A DNA stretch of 64,000 nucleotides from Polyangium jinanense. Its GTDB lineage: Bacteria; Myxococcota; Polyangia; Polyangiales; Polyangiaceae. Position numbers and translations under genes: made by a program. The notes under the pieces were generated by a model. That model saw only the letters and a list, made by a program, of their open reading frames with translations, was not told the origin of the DNA and made no database searches. The stretch covers positions 62,001 to 126,000 of the forward strand of contig NZ_JAGTJJ010000013.1 in the NCBI RefSeq assembly GCF_028435365.1. Direction: 5' to 3'. How positions within the stretch are numbered: the stretch's first letter is position 1; the number at the start of each line of letters is the position of its first letter. Of this stretch, positions 8,935 to 16,736 are shown piece after piece.

Positions 8935-9414
8935 TCAGCGCTTCTCGTGGTGCGCGTGCGCGTGATGCTCGTGTTCGCCGTGATCGGGTGCGCAGCGCGC
9001 GTCTTCCCAGCCGACCCAGTAAGGCCCGTCGGGGCCGTGCTCGCGTTTCCAGATCGGAAGCCTGGCCTTGATGCGATCGATGAGCTCGCGACACGCGCGG
9101 AACGCCTCGCCGCGATGGGGGGCGCTCGTGGCGCATGCGACGGCGACGTCGCCGACGTGGAGAGCGCCGATGCGGTGCGTGGCTGCGACACGAACGCCCG
9201 GGATCTCGCGCTCGAGCTCTTCGAGGATCCGCTGGAGCTCGGCCTCGGCCATGGTGCCGTAGGCCTCGTATTCGAGCAGGCTCACGGCGCGGCCGTCGTT
9301 CATGTTGCGAACGACGCCGAGGAAGGTGGCGATCGCGCCGGCCTCGGGACGCGCCACGATCTGGATGACCTCGTCGAGCGAAAGCGCCTCGCGACGGATA
9401 CGCGTCGTGCTCAC
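8935..9414 (-). CDS. moaE: Molybdopterin synthase catalytic subunit MoaE
   Basis: Large subunit of molybdopterin synthase, which uses the thiocarboxylated C-terminus of MoaD to add the dithiolene sulfurs to cPMP. The GTG at 9414, preceded by GGAGG at good spacing, gives 159 residues; it overlaps the moaC stop by 4 nt (GTGA), a coupling signature. Key regions: FLGVVRNMNDGR, LEYEAY, HRIGALHVGD, the HRGEAFRACRELIDRIK helix and the lysine-bearing PIWKRE that binds substrate. A histidine-rich tail (HGEHEHHAHAHHEKR) follows the family core. Confidence 0.95.
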   Translation of the reverse strand: MSTTRIRREALSLDEVIQIVARPEAGAIATFLGVVRNMNDGRAVSLLEYEAYGTMAEAELQRILEELEREIPGVRVAATHRIGALHVGDVAVACATSAPHRGEAFRACRELIDRIKARLPIWKREHGPDGPYWVGWEDARCAPDHGEHEHHAHAHHEKR

Positions 9415-10349
9415 GGCGACCTCCGGAAGTGGCCCGATCGGCCACCACTCTTCTCCACCAGCATCACGTCCTCGACGACCATCTCGCGATCGATGCCCTT
9501 GAGCATGTCGTAGAGCGTGAGCGCGGCGACCGATGCGGCCACCATCGCTTCCATCTCCACGCCGGTCCTGTCCGTGGCCTCGGCGCTCGCCGTGATCGTC
9601 ACGCGCGCGGCAGCCTCGTCGACGTCGAGCGCGATGGCCACGTGCGTCAGGGCGATCGCGTGGCACATCGGGATGAGCTCCGGCGTGCGCTTGGCGGCCA
9701 TGATGCCGGCGATTCGCGCCGTCGCGAGCACCTCACCCTTCGGCGTGTCGCCACGCGCGAGGCGAGCCGCGGTCTCGGGCCGCATGCGCACGCGCGCGAC
9801 GGCGACCGCGCGCCTCTGCGTCGGCTGCTTTTCGGCGACGTCGACCATCCGAACATCCCCGCGAGGACCGAGGTGCGAGGAGAGGCTCGTCGCATCGGTC
9901 GCGTGCACCGCAGCGCGCGGGACGAGGACGTCGAGCGCGGCGGAGAGGATCGTCGGATCGCCACGCTTCGCCGCGCGGCGGACGCAATGCACGAGAGAAA
10001 AACGAACGAGCCCCGAGAGTGAGGCCCACGTGCGTGCGTCGATCGATCGACCCGTCGGCAAAGCTTCGCGCAGGCCTTCGGGCAGGTGATCCGAGCTCGG
10101 ATCCACGGCGAGTGGCATCGGGAGCGCAGGCGGGTGGGCTTGCTGCACGACCTCGTTGACGGTCGCGACGTCGACGACGGCCTCGGCGCCGGCGCGTGTG
10201 ATCCGCCGTCGATCCTCGAACGCGAGGGAGCGCCATCCTTCGAGTGGCAGCCGGAGCCCGGCGTGATCGAGCGCGCGTCGCGCGGCCAGAGGGACGAGAT
10301 CCAGCGCGGGGCCGATCTCTTCGGCTTCGAATGAAAACACTTCGTTCAC
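9411..10349 (-). CDS. moaC: Cyclic pyranopterin monophosphate synthase MoaC fused to a nitrate reductase-associated domain
   Basis: Two-domain protein of 312 residues, GTG start at 10349. The C-terminal part, from about residue 160, is a complete MoaC that converts the MoaA product to cPMP. It carries MVDVAEKQPTQRRAVA, the catalytic KGEVLATARIAGIMAAK and LIPMCHAIALTHV, TDRTGVEMEAMVA and the final KSGGRSG. The first 150 residues (FSFEAEEIGPALDLVPLAARR, LPLEGWRSL and a trailing helical region) resemble the Nitr_red_assoc family found near nitrate reductases. Ordinary MoaC is about 160 residues. The ORF is uninterrupted; it is 12 nt from the moaA stop and overlaps moaE. The N-terminal assignment is from sequence memory. 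Confidence 0.9.
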   Translation of the reverse strand: MNEVFSFEAEEIGPALDLVPLAARRALDHAGLRLPLEGWRSLAFEDRRRITRAGAEAVVDVATVNEVVQQAHPPALPMPLAVDPSSDHLPEGLREALPTGRSIDARTWASLSGLVRFSLVHCVRRAAKRGDPTILSAALDVLVPRAAVHATDATSLSSHLGPRGDVRMVDVAEKQPTQRRAVAVARVRMRPETAARLARGDTPKGEVLATARIAGIMAAKRTPELIPMCHAIALTHVAIALDVDEAAARVTITASAEATDRTGVEMEAMVAASVAALTLYDMLKGIDREMVVEDVMLVEKSGGRSGHFRRSP

Positions 10350-10361
10350 GGCGGCCGGATC

Positions 10362-11411
10362 CTACCCGCCGATCGCGCGCATGGACACACCCGCGGCGGT
10401 CTCCTCGGTGCAGCCCTTCCAGATCGTGCCGTCGGGCTTCATCGACCAGGCGAGCCCGATCTGCTCGACGATCGCCTCCGCGTCGCCCGCGCGCGCAGGA
10501 GCCCCTGCGTCGACGCCGTCGTCCGTGGCGAGGCAAGGACGCAAGACGCCCGTCGACGAGACGCGCAGGCGATCACAGGTCTCGCAGAACGTGTCGCTCG
10601 TGCCCGTGATGAACCCGACGCGCAGCGCCGGATCGTGGCGCGCGTGCACGTACTTCGCGGGGCCGAGGCCCGGATCGGTGACGGCCTCCTCGGGGAGGAG
10701 GTGCGCGTCGAGCGCGCGGCGCATCTCGGCCGCCGTGACGAGATGATCGGCTACGAGTTTGGCGCCCTCGGCGATCGGCATGACCTCGAGGAACCGCGGC
10801 AAGAGCCGTTTTTCCCAGGCCCAGAGCAAGATGCGCTCGAGCTCGTTCTCGTTCACGCCGCGCAGGACGACGGTGTTCAGCTTGATCGGGGAGAACCCCG
10901 CTTCGATCGCGGCGTCGATGCCCGCGAGAACAGCGTCGAGATCTCCGCCGCGCGTGACCTCGCGAAAGCGGACGGGATCGAGCGTGTCGATCGAGACGTT
11001 CACGCGATGCAGTCCCGCGTCGCGCAGCGGCCGCGCGAGGCGTGCGAGCTGCGAGGCGTTCGTGGTGAGCGCGAGATCCTCGAAGCCGAGCGAGGAGAGG
11101 TGCGCGACGATCGCGACGATCTCGGGATGCACGAGGGGCTCGCCGCCCGTGAGCCGCACGCGGCGCACGCCCGCGCGGCGTAGCGCCTCGAACATCGTCT
11201 TCCACGCCGGCGTCATGAGGCGGCCGTCCGCGTAGCCGTCGTTTCGCGAGGGCCGGCAGTACGTGCAGGCGAAGTCGCACCGATCGGTCACGGAGACACG
11301 CACGCTGCGCGGCGGCGGGCCGGCCGAAACGCGCGTCGGCACGAGCGAGCGCACGCCGAGCATCGGCAAGGAGCGCCGCTTCTCGACCGTTGGATCGTTC
11401 ACCACCGCCAT
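10362..11411 (-). CDS. moaA: GTP 3',8-cyclase MoaA (radical SAM)
   Basis: First enzyme of molybdopterin synthesis. It cleaves SAM to rearrange GTP into 3',8-cyclo-GTP for MoaC. The 349-residue protein has the radical SAM cluster CDFACTYC, the LTGGEPLVHPE region and a second Fe-S site in FCETCDRLR with the later RPCL cysteine. It ends with the conserved double glycine (AIGG). ATG at 11411 is chosen because GGGAGG lies just upstream; an in-frame TTG at 11429 is possible. The start is 4 nt after the moaD stop, so the two are tightly coupled. Confidence 0.96.
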   Translation of the reverse strand: MAVVNDPTVEKRRSLPMLGVRSLVPTRVSAGPPPRSVRVSVTDRCDFACTYCRPSRNDGYADGRLMTPAWKTMFEALRRAGVRRVRLTGGEPLVHPEIVAIVAHLSSLGFEDLALTTNASQLARLARPLRDAGLHRVNVSIDTLDPVRFREVTRGGDLDAVLAGIDAAIEAGFSPIKLNTVVLRGVNENELERILLWAWEKRLLPRFLEVMPIAEGAKLVADHLVTAAEMRRALDAHLLPEEAVTDPGLGPAKYVHARHDPALRVGFITGTSDTFCETCDRLRVSSTGVLRPCLATDDGVDAGAPARAGDAEAIVEQIGLAWSMKPDGTIWKGCTEETAAGVSMRAIGG

Positions 11412-11415
11412 CGCC

Positions 11416-11667
11416 TCATCCTCCCGCAACGGGCGGGATCAACGCGACCTCGTCCCCCGACCGGACCTCCTCGTCGGGCCGCGCATACGCGCCGTTCACC
11501 GCGACGCGGATCGATCGCCGATACGGCACGAGCGCGGGAAAACGGCTGCAAACGTGGTGAAGAAGCTCCTCCGCGGTGCACGGCGCGTCGAGCGGAAAGA
11601 CGAGCTCCGACGCACCGAGCACGTCTCGCGCCCCCGCGAACGCGAGCAGCCTCACCGTGTTCGACAT
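11416..11667 (-). CDS. moaD: Molybdopterin synthase sulfur carrier subunit MoaD
   Basis: Ubiquitin-fold sulfur carrier of 83 residues and the first gene of the minus-strand Moco operon. It starts MSNTVRLLAFAGARDVLG and ends VALIPPVAGG; the terminal Gly-Gly is the residue pair adenylated and thiocarboxylated to carry sulfur to MoaE. Size and ending are diagnostic. It is divergent from a giant kinase gene with a shared 107-nt upstream region. No MoeB-like activating enzyme is present in the window, so it must be encoded elsewhere. Confidence 0.94.
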   Translation of the reverse strand: MSNTVRLLAFAGARDVLGASELVFPLDAPCTAEELLHHVCSRFPALVPYRRSIRVAVNGAYARPDEEVRSGDEVALIPPVAGG

Positions 11668-11774
11668 GTTCCGTAACGTAGCATTGTTGGATCGAGGTTG
11701 ACAGATCGGGCGCGAAAACAAGCCGTCTCGTCGCTGTGCCGAGCGGCCAGGGGCGCGATATAGTCGCCCGTCCG

Positions 11775-14700
11775 ATGAGCGAGCAAACCGGCACGATCGG
11801 CAAGATTTTGGCCGGACGGTACCAGGTTCGGAGGGAGCTCGGGCGTGGCGGCATGGGGGTCGTCTACCTCTGCCGCGACCTCGTGGCTGACGACCGTGTG
11901 GCCGTGAAGGTCCTGAGCCGACCGGGGGCGCGACCACGCGCCGAGGAAGCGTGGTGGTTCCACGAGGAGGCCCGCGCGCTCGCGGCGCTCTCGCACCCGT
12001 GCATCGTGCGCGCGCGTGACTTCGGCGCGCTCGCCGACGGCACGCCGTTCCTCGTGATGGATGCCGTGCCGGGTCGCTCGCTGCACGAGTGGCTCTACCT
12101 CGCACAAGAGGAAGGCGGCCTGCCGTGGCCGCTCATCTGGAAGATCACCGACGACGTGCTCGCCGCGCTCGCGCATGCGCACGCGCGCGGCGTCATCCAC
12201 GGGGATCTCAAGCCCTCGAACATCCTCGTCGACATCCCGCACGACGACTCGGAACCGCCGACGGTGCACGTGCTCGATCTCGGGCTCGCGTGGCTCATGC
12301 AGGATCGCGTCGATCACAGGCTCGACGGCTCGCCCGTCTCGAAGCCGACGATCCGCTGGGGCGCAGGCACGCCGGGGTGGATGGCGCCGGAGCAGATCCG
12401 TTACGCCGCGCCACACGTGGGTCCGTCGACGGACCTCTACTCGCTCGGCTGCGTCCTGTTCACGATGCTCGCGAACCGCGAGCCGTACGAGGGCACGGAC
12501 GAGGAACTGCTCGCGAAACACAAGAGCTCGCCGCTGCCCGAGGTGCCGCTCCGTCCAGGCATCCCGCCGGACATCGTTCCGCTCGTGCGGCGCTTGATGA
12601 ACAAGCGGCCGTGGCAGCGCTTCGAGTTCGCGGCCGACGCGCGCGCGCTCCTCTGGCGCATGCGGCCGCGCAGCGGAGACCCGACGGCGACGCCGAGGCC
12701 CTCGGCGGCGCCGCCGATGTCCATGCCGCTGCGCGACTCGCCGCTCGTCGTCGAGAGCAACTACCTCGACTCGCAGGTGACCACGACGGGCCTGCTCGGG
12801 CTGCGGCCGAGCCCTTTCGTTGCGCGCGCGGCGGAGCGCTCGCGCTTGCTCGACGTGGCGAACCAGATCGCCACGTCGGAGAGCCCAGAACACCGCTTCT
12901 TGTTGCTTTCGGGCGAAGCCGGCGTGGGCAAATCGCGCCTCGCCGAGTGGCTCTGCGAGGAGGTGCACGAGCGTGGCCTGGTGGTGCCGCTGCGCGCGCG
13001 GTACCGGAAGATCGCGGCGCCGCTCGACGGCGTGGTCGGCGCGATCGTGCAGCACTATCGGCTCGAGCGCGAAGTGCGTGATGTCGTCGAAAAAGTCCTC
13101 CTGAACCAGTGGGAGGTCGCGCCCGAGGACGACGAAGGCAAGATGTGGGTCGCCGCGACGGCCGAGTGGATCCGGCCCTCGTCGCAAGGCGACGCGATCG
13201 GCCCGACGGGCAAACGCTTCGCGCTCTCGTCGGAGACGCGGTGGCGCGTGATGCAGTACGCGCTGCAAAAGATCGCCAAGAACCGTCCGCTTCTTTTGAT
13301 GCTCGACGATCTGCATCACGGATCGCCGACGACGTTCGAAGGGATGGCGCGGCTCCACCGCGAGACGCCGGGCCTCCGGCTGCTCATCGTGGGCACCGTG
13401 CGCGACGAGGCGATCATGACGGACCCGGTCGCGCGCGAGTGGGTCGAGTGGCTCTTGCGCGAACTCGGCGGCGATCGCCTGACGCTCGAGCCGCTCGACC
13501 CGACGCAGACGCACGCGCTCCTGCGCGAGACGTTGCCGCTCGACGAGGCGGCCGTGGTCGAGGCCGCGCAACGCAGCAAAGGCAACCCGCTGTTCGCGCT
13601 GCAGATCGTTCATGCGTGGGCGACGGGCGGGCACATCGAGCTGCGCGACGGGCGGTACGTGGTGCCCGAAGCGAAGCTCGCGATGCGCGCGGCCACGACG
13701 GCCGAGCTCTGGGAGGAGCGGCTGCGCGCGATCCCCGAGGATCTCCGGCGCGGCGCGCGCGCGGCGGCGGCTCTCGGCGGCGACATCCGCGAGGACGTGC
13801 TGCGGCTCGAGCTCGGGGCGCTCGGCGTGGACGCGGAGCGCGCCGTGGCCGCGATGAAGCGCGCGCAGATCCTGCTCGCGTCCGGCGAAGAGCGCCTGCG
13901 ATGGCCACACGCGCTCTTGCAAGAGCACCTGCTCGGGCAGCTCTTCGCACAGCCCGACGCGGCCGCGGTGCTGCGCGCCGCCGCGAACGCGCTCGCGCAT
14001 CACCCCGACGCAGGCAGCCGGCGCATCGTGCGTCACCGCGTGATGAACCTCGTCCGCGCGGGCGACGTGAACGTCGCCGCGGAGCTCTTGCACCGATCGA
14101 TCGCGGAGTCGTGGGGGCGCAAGCGCGACGTGCAGGCGACGCTGCGCGATCTGTCGCTCCTCGACGGTCGGCTCGAAGGTTTGCTGCTCGCGCGGCATCG
14201 CAGGTGGCGCGCCGAGGCGCTGCGGCACGCGGGCAGGCTCGAAGACTGCCGCCGTGAGGCCGAAGAGGCGCGCAGGCTCTTCCACGAAGCAGGGGATCCC
14301 GAGAGCGAGGCCGCGTGTCTCCGGCTCCTCGGTCACGCCGCGAGTGATCTCGCCGCGCCCGCCGAAGGGCGCAAGCTCGTGGCGAAGGCGCTCGAGATGT
14401 TCCGGTCGCTCGGCGACACGCACGGGCAAGCGCTCTGCGAAGTGATCATCGGGGAGATCGATTTCCTGCTCGGCGATCACCTCGAAGCGGCCCGTATCCT
14501 CGAGAGCGCAGGGCCCAAGTTCCAGGCCGTCGGTGATCGCCTCGGCCACGCGCAGTGCCTCGTGCTGCACAGCTTCGTCGAGCAGTCCGGCGGATCGCCC
14601 GAGAAGGCGCGCGCGCTCCTCCGCACGGCGCGCGCCGAGTTCGACGCGATCGGCTATCGCCTCGGCATGGCCCAGTGCGACGTCACGCTCGCGCACTCGG

Positions 14701-15308
14701 ATCACCGCGAAGGTCGGCTCGAAGAAGCGCGGCGGGTGGCGCTCCTGTCGCGCCGGAGCTTCCGCGACCTCGGCAACCCGCGCGGCGAGGGCGCGTGCGA
14801 GCGTCTGCTCGCGATGACCGCGTTCGACGCGGGTCAGCTCGACATGGCGGACGCGCACGCGCGCGCCGCGACGGCGCTCTTCGATCGGCTCGCCGATCCG
14901 TGGGGGCAGGTCGAGATCAAGATCATCGTCGCGCAGATCGCGCTCGAACGTGGGCAAGCGGAGGTCGCGCGCGCGGCACTTGCCGAGTGCGAGGCCACGG
15001 GGCTCGCCGAGGCCGAGCCGAAGCAACACCTCGCGCTCACGCGGGCGTGGCTCGCGTACCACGAGGGCCGGTTCCAGGACGCCGCGCACGAGCTCGATCA
15101 AGCGCGCAAGGCGTTCCAGGATCCGAGCCGCACCGGCGATCACACGCCCGAGCTCCTGCGCAGGTTCAGCCGCATGGGCTGGCCCGCGCCCGCGAGCGAG
15201 ACGATCGCGGCATGGATGCGCGCGCTCTCCACGCGGAGCCCGCTCTCGACGCCGCCGCCCGCGGAGCAAGCCGCCGCAGCGCCGCCCTCCGCGAAGCCCA
15301 GCAGCTAG
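11775..15308 (+). CDS. Ser/Thr protein kinase with AAA-type ATPase and TPR-like repeats
   Basis: Signalling protein of 1177 residues, starting MSEQTGTIGKILAGRYQV. An N-terminal Hanks-type kinase (about 15-300) has the glycine loop GRGGMGVVY, the VAVKV lysine, catalytic loop HGDLKPSN near residue 142 (HGD instead of HRD), DLG for DFG, and the activation-segment end GWMAPEQ. An STAND-like ATPase follows, with Walker A GEAGVGKS near 380 and Walker B LLLMLDDLHHG. The last 400 or so residues are Ala/Leu/Arg-rich helical repeats of TPR type. No membrane segment is seen. In myxobacteria such kinases regulate development and secondary metabolism; the target here is unknown. Convergent, with stop codons overlapping the next gene. 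Confidence 0.9.
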   Translation: MSEQTGTIGKILAGRYQVRRELGRGGMGVVYLCRDLVADDRVAVKVLSRPGARPRAEEAWWFHEEARALAALSHPCIVRARDFGALADGTPFLVMDAVPGRSLHEWLYLAQEEGGLPWPLIWKITDDVLAALAHAHARGVIHGDLKPSNILVDIPHDDSEPPTVHVLDLGLAWLMQDRVDHRLDGSPVSKPTIRWGAGTPGWMAPEQIRYAAPHVGPSTDLYSLGCVLFTMLANREPYEGTDEELLAKHKSSPLPEVPLRPGIPPDIVPLVRRLMNKRPWQRFEFAADARALLWRMRPRSGDPTATPRPSAAPPMSMPLRDSPLVVESNYLDSQVTTTGLLGLRPSPFVARAAERSRLLDVANQIATSESPEHRFLLLSGEAGVGKSRLAEWLCEEVHERGLVVPLRARYRKIAAPLDGVVGAIVQHYRLEREVRDVVEKVLLNQWEVAPEDDEGKMWVAATAEWIRPSSQGDAIGPTGKRFALSSETRWRVMQYALQKIAKNRPLLLMLDDLHHGSPTTFEGMARLHRETPGLRLLIVGTVRDEAIMTDPVAREWVEWLLRELGGDRLTLEPLDPTQTHALLRETLPLDEAAVVEAAQRSKGNPLFALQIVHAWATGGHIELRDGRYVVPEAKLAMRAATTAELWEERLRAIPEDLRRGARAAAALGGDIREDVLRLELGALGVDAERAVAAMKRAQILLASGEERLRWPHALLQEHLLGQLFAQPDAAAVLRAAANALAHHPDAGSRRIVRHRVMNLVRAGDVNVAAELLHRSIAESWGRKRDVQATLRDLSLLDGRLEGLLLARHRRWRAEALRHAGRLEDCRREAEEARRLFHEAGDPESEAACLRLLGHAASDLAAPAEGRKLVAKALEMFRSLGDTHGQALCEVIIGEIDFLLGDHLEAARILESAGPKFQAVGDRLGHAQCLVLHSFVEQSGGSPEKARALLRTARAEFDAIGYRLGMAQCDVTLAHSDHREGRLEEARRVALLSRRSFRDLGNPRGEGACERLLAMTAFDAGQLDMADAHARAATALFDRLADPWGQVEIKIIVAQIALERGQAEVARAALAECEATGLAEAEPKQHLALTRAWLAYHEGRFQDAAHELDQARKAFQDPSRTGDHTPELLRRFSRMGWPAPASETIAAWMRALSTRSPLSTPPPAEQAAAAPPSAKPSS

Positions 15309-16660
15309 ACCCAGCCGTCGGGGATCACCGCAGGATCGAGGTCGCGCAGGCCGCGTTCGAGCAGGTTCGCGAGCACGACCGCGGCCTCGGGCGCGCCGGC
15401 TGCGCGGGCGCGGCTCGAGAACGCTTCGATCTGCGCGAGCGCGTCACGGCGCGAGAGCACGCTGTAGTCGACGGCAGGCAGGCCGAGGCTCCGGTATCCG
15501 TCGCGGATCACCTCCGCGTGGTGTGCCGCGAACCGAGGCGCGACGGTCCTGCGGTAGTAGAGCAGGCGAACCGTGTGATCACGCCGCGCCGAGAGCGCGG
15601 CGCGTTCGTCCGCGGGAACGTCGGGGTGCGCGAGGAGCGCATGCAGCGCGTCGTAGTAGTCGCGGAGCTGCCCCGATTGTGGGTCGTCCACGACGAGATC
15701 GCCGCTGTCGTAGAGCGCCTGGAGCGGCTCGAAGTATGCGAGGTCGATGCGCAGCGATTCGAGCGGTCGCGCGGAGTTGCCGTCATCGAGACCCGTGACG
15801 CGGCTCCAGACGACGACGTTCTCGCCCTTGCGCGTATCTTCCGCGATCGAACGATCGATCGTCTCCGCGCGCCCCCGCGTGGCGCGCTCCCAGAGCGCCT
15901 CGTGTGTCGTCGCGCCGCTCTCCGCGCCGGGTGCTGATCCTGCGTAGGCCCAGATCGTTGCCACGTGCGGGAAGATCGCCTGCAGGCGGAGGAGCGCGTA
16001 CCGACCACCCGAGTAACAGCCCGAGACGTGCACGTCCTCGATCGCACGCGCCGCGCGAGGCATGGCCGTCGCGAGTTCACCGATCGCGTCGAGCGTGAGC
16101 GTGCCGTTCTCGTCGCCCCACACGCCCGCGCCCACGCTGTGCCCGGAGAGCACGAGCCGCGCGGGGATCGAGCGCCCCTTCTCCGCCTCGGCCCAGACCT
16201 CGGCCATCCGGCCGAGCTCGTCCCGCGCGTCCGGCGGCGCATCGATGAGAACGCGCGCGATCGCCGCGGTCTGATCCGGTGACATCGAGAGCGTCCGCGC
16301 GAAGCCGAGCGCGCCCTCCTCGGTCGAGAGATCGTGCACCACGCCCGCCACACGCAGCCGATCGTCGCCCTCGGGCGAGTCGAGCACGGGCACCACATCC
16401 ACCCCGGTGCTCGCGAGCGCGCGGTGCTCGACGACCGCGCCCGGGTTCATCCCAACGAACAGGATGCGGTCGTTCGGCCCGCCCTCCGTGGGGATCTCGA
16501 GCCCCCATCCGATCCGCACGAAACCCGGATTCGTGCGGAGGCTCGGGTACGTCGCCGCATTCGCGTCGACGAGCGCCCCGACGGAGACATCGAAACGCGC
16601 GGCGATACGCCCGAGGGTATCGCCGCGTCGAACGGTGTAGCGCTGAGGGGGTTGGGGCAT
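15305..16660 (-). CDS. LysM-domain protein with a caspase/legumain-like (clan CD) fold candidate
   Basis: A 451-residue protein starting MPQPPQRYTVRRGDTLGRIA. An N-terminal LysM domain (about 7-52) would bind peptidoglycan or chitin-like glycans. The central region has the hydrophobic-strand motif ARLVLSGHSVGAG with H174, then DVHVSGCYSGGRYA with C215. The His-Cys order, the small residues around each and the 41-residue spacing resemble clan CD cysteine peptidases (legumain, caspase, clostripain). No signal peptide is evident, so export would need another route. The stop codon overlaps the kinase stop on the opposite strand. The peptidase assignment is an inference; the LysM call is firm. Confidence 0.72.
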   Translation of the reverse strand: MPQPPQRYTVRRGDTLGRIAARFDVSVGALVDANAATYPSLRTNPGFVRIGWGLEIPTEGGPNDRILFVGMNPGAVVEHRALASTGVDVVPVLDSPEGDDRLRVAGVVHDLSTEEGALGFARTLSMSPDQTAAIARVLIDAPPDARDELGRMAEVWAEAEKGRSIPARLVLSGHSVGAGVWGDENGTLTLDAIGELATAMPRAARAIEDVHVSGCYSGGRYALLRLQAIFPHVATIWAYAGSAPGAESGATTHEALWERATRGRAETIDRSIAEDTRKGENVVVWSRVTGLDDGNSARPLESLRIDLAYFEPLQALYDSGDLVVDDPQSGQLRDYYDALHALLAHPDVPADERAALSARRDHTVRLLYYRRTVAPRFAAHHAEVIRDGYRSLGLPAVDYSVLSRRDALAQIEAFSSRARAAGAPEAAVVLANLLERGLRDLDPAVIPDGWV

Positions 16661-16736
16661 GCGGAGAAGGATCACGCCGCGCGGAGGACCCGGCAAGCGC
16701 CGAGCAGATCCGCATGCCCGAGGAGGGACGTACGTT

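Noticed and set aside
11675..11704. Minus-strand CTGTCA with 18-nt spacer and TACGTT before moaD
   Set aside because: Would make moaD leaderless and neither box is strong; the plus-strand TTGACA at 11698 has no acceptable -10 either.
11652..15269. 1205-codon minus-strand open frame opposite the first giant kinase
   Set aside because: Mirror frame caused by strong G/C third positions; no motif, and the plus-strand kinase has complete catalytic motifs.
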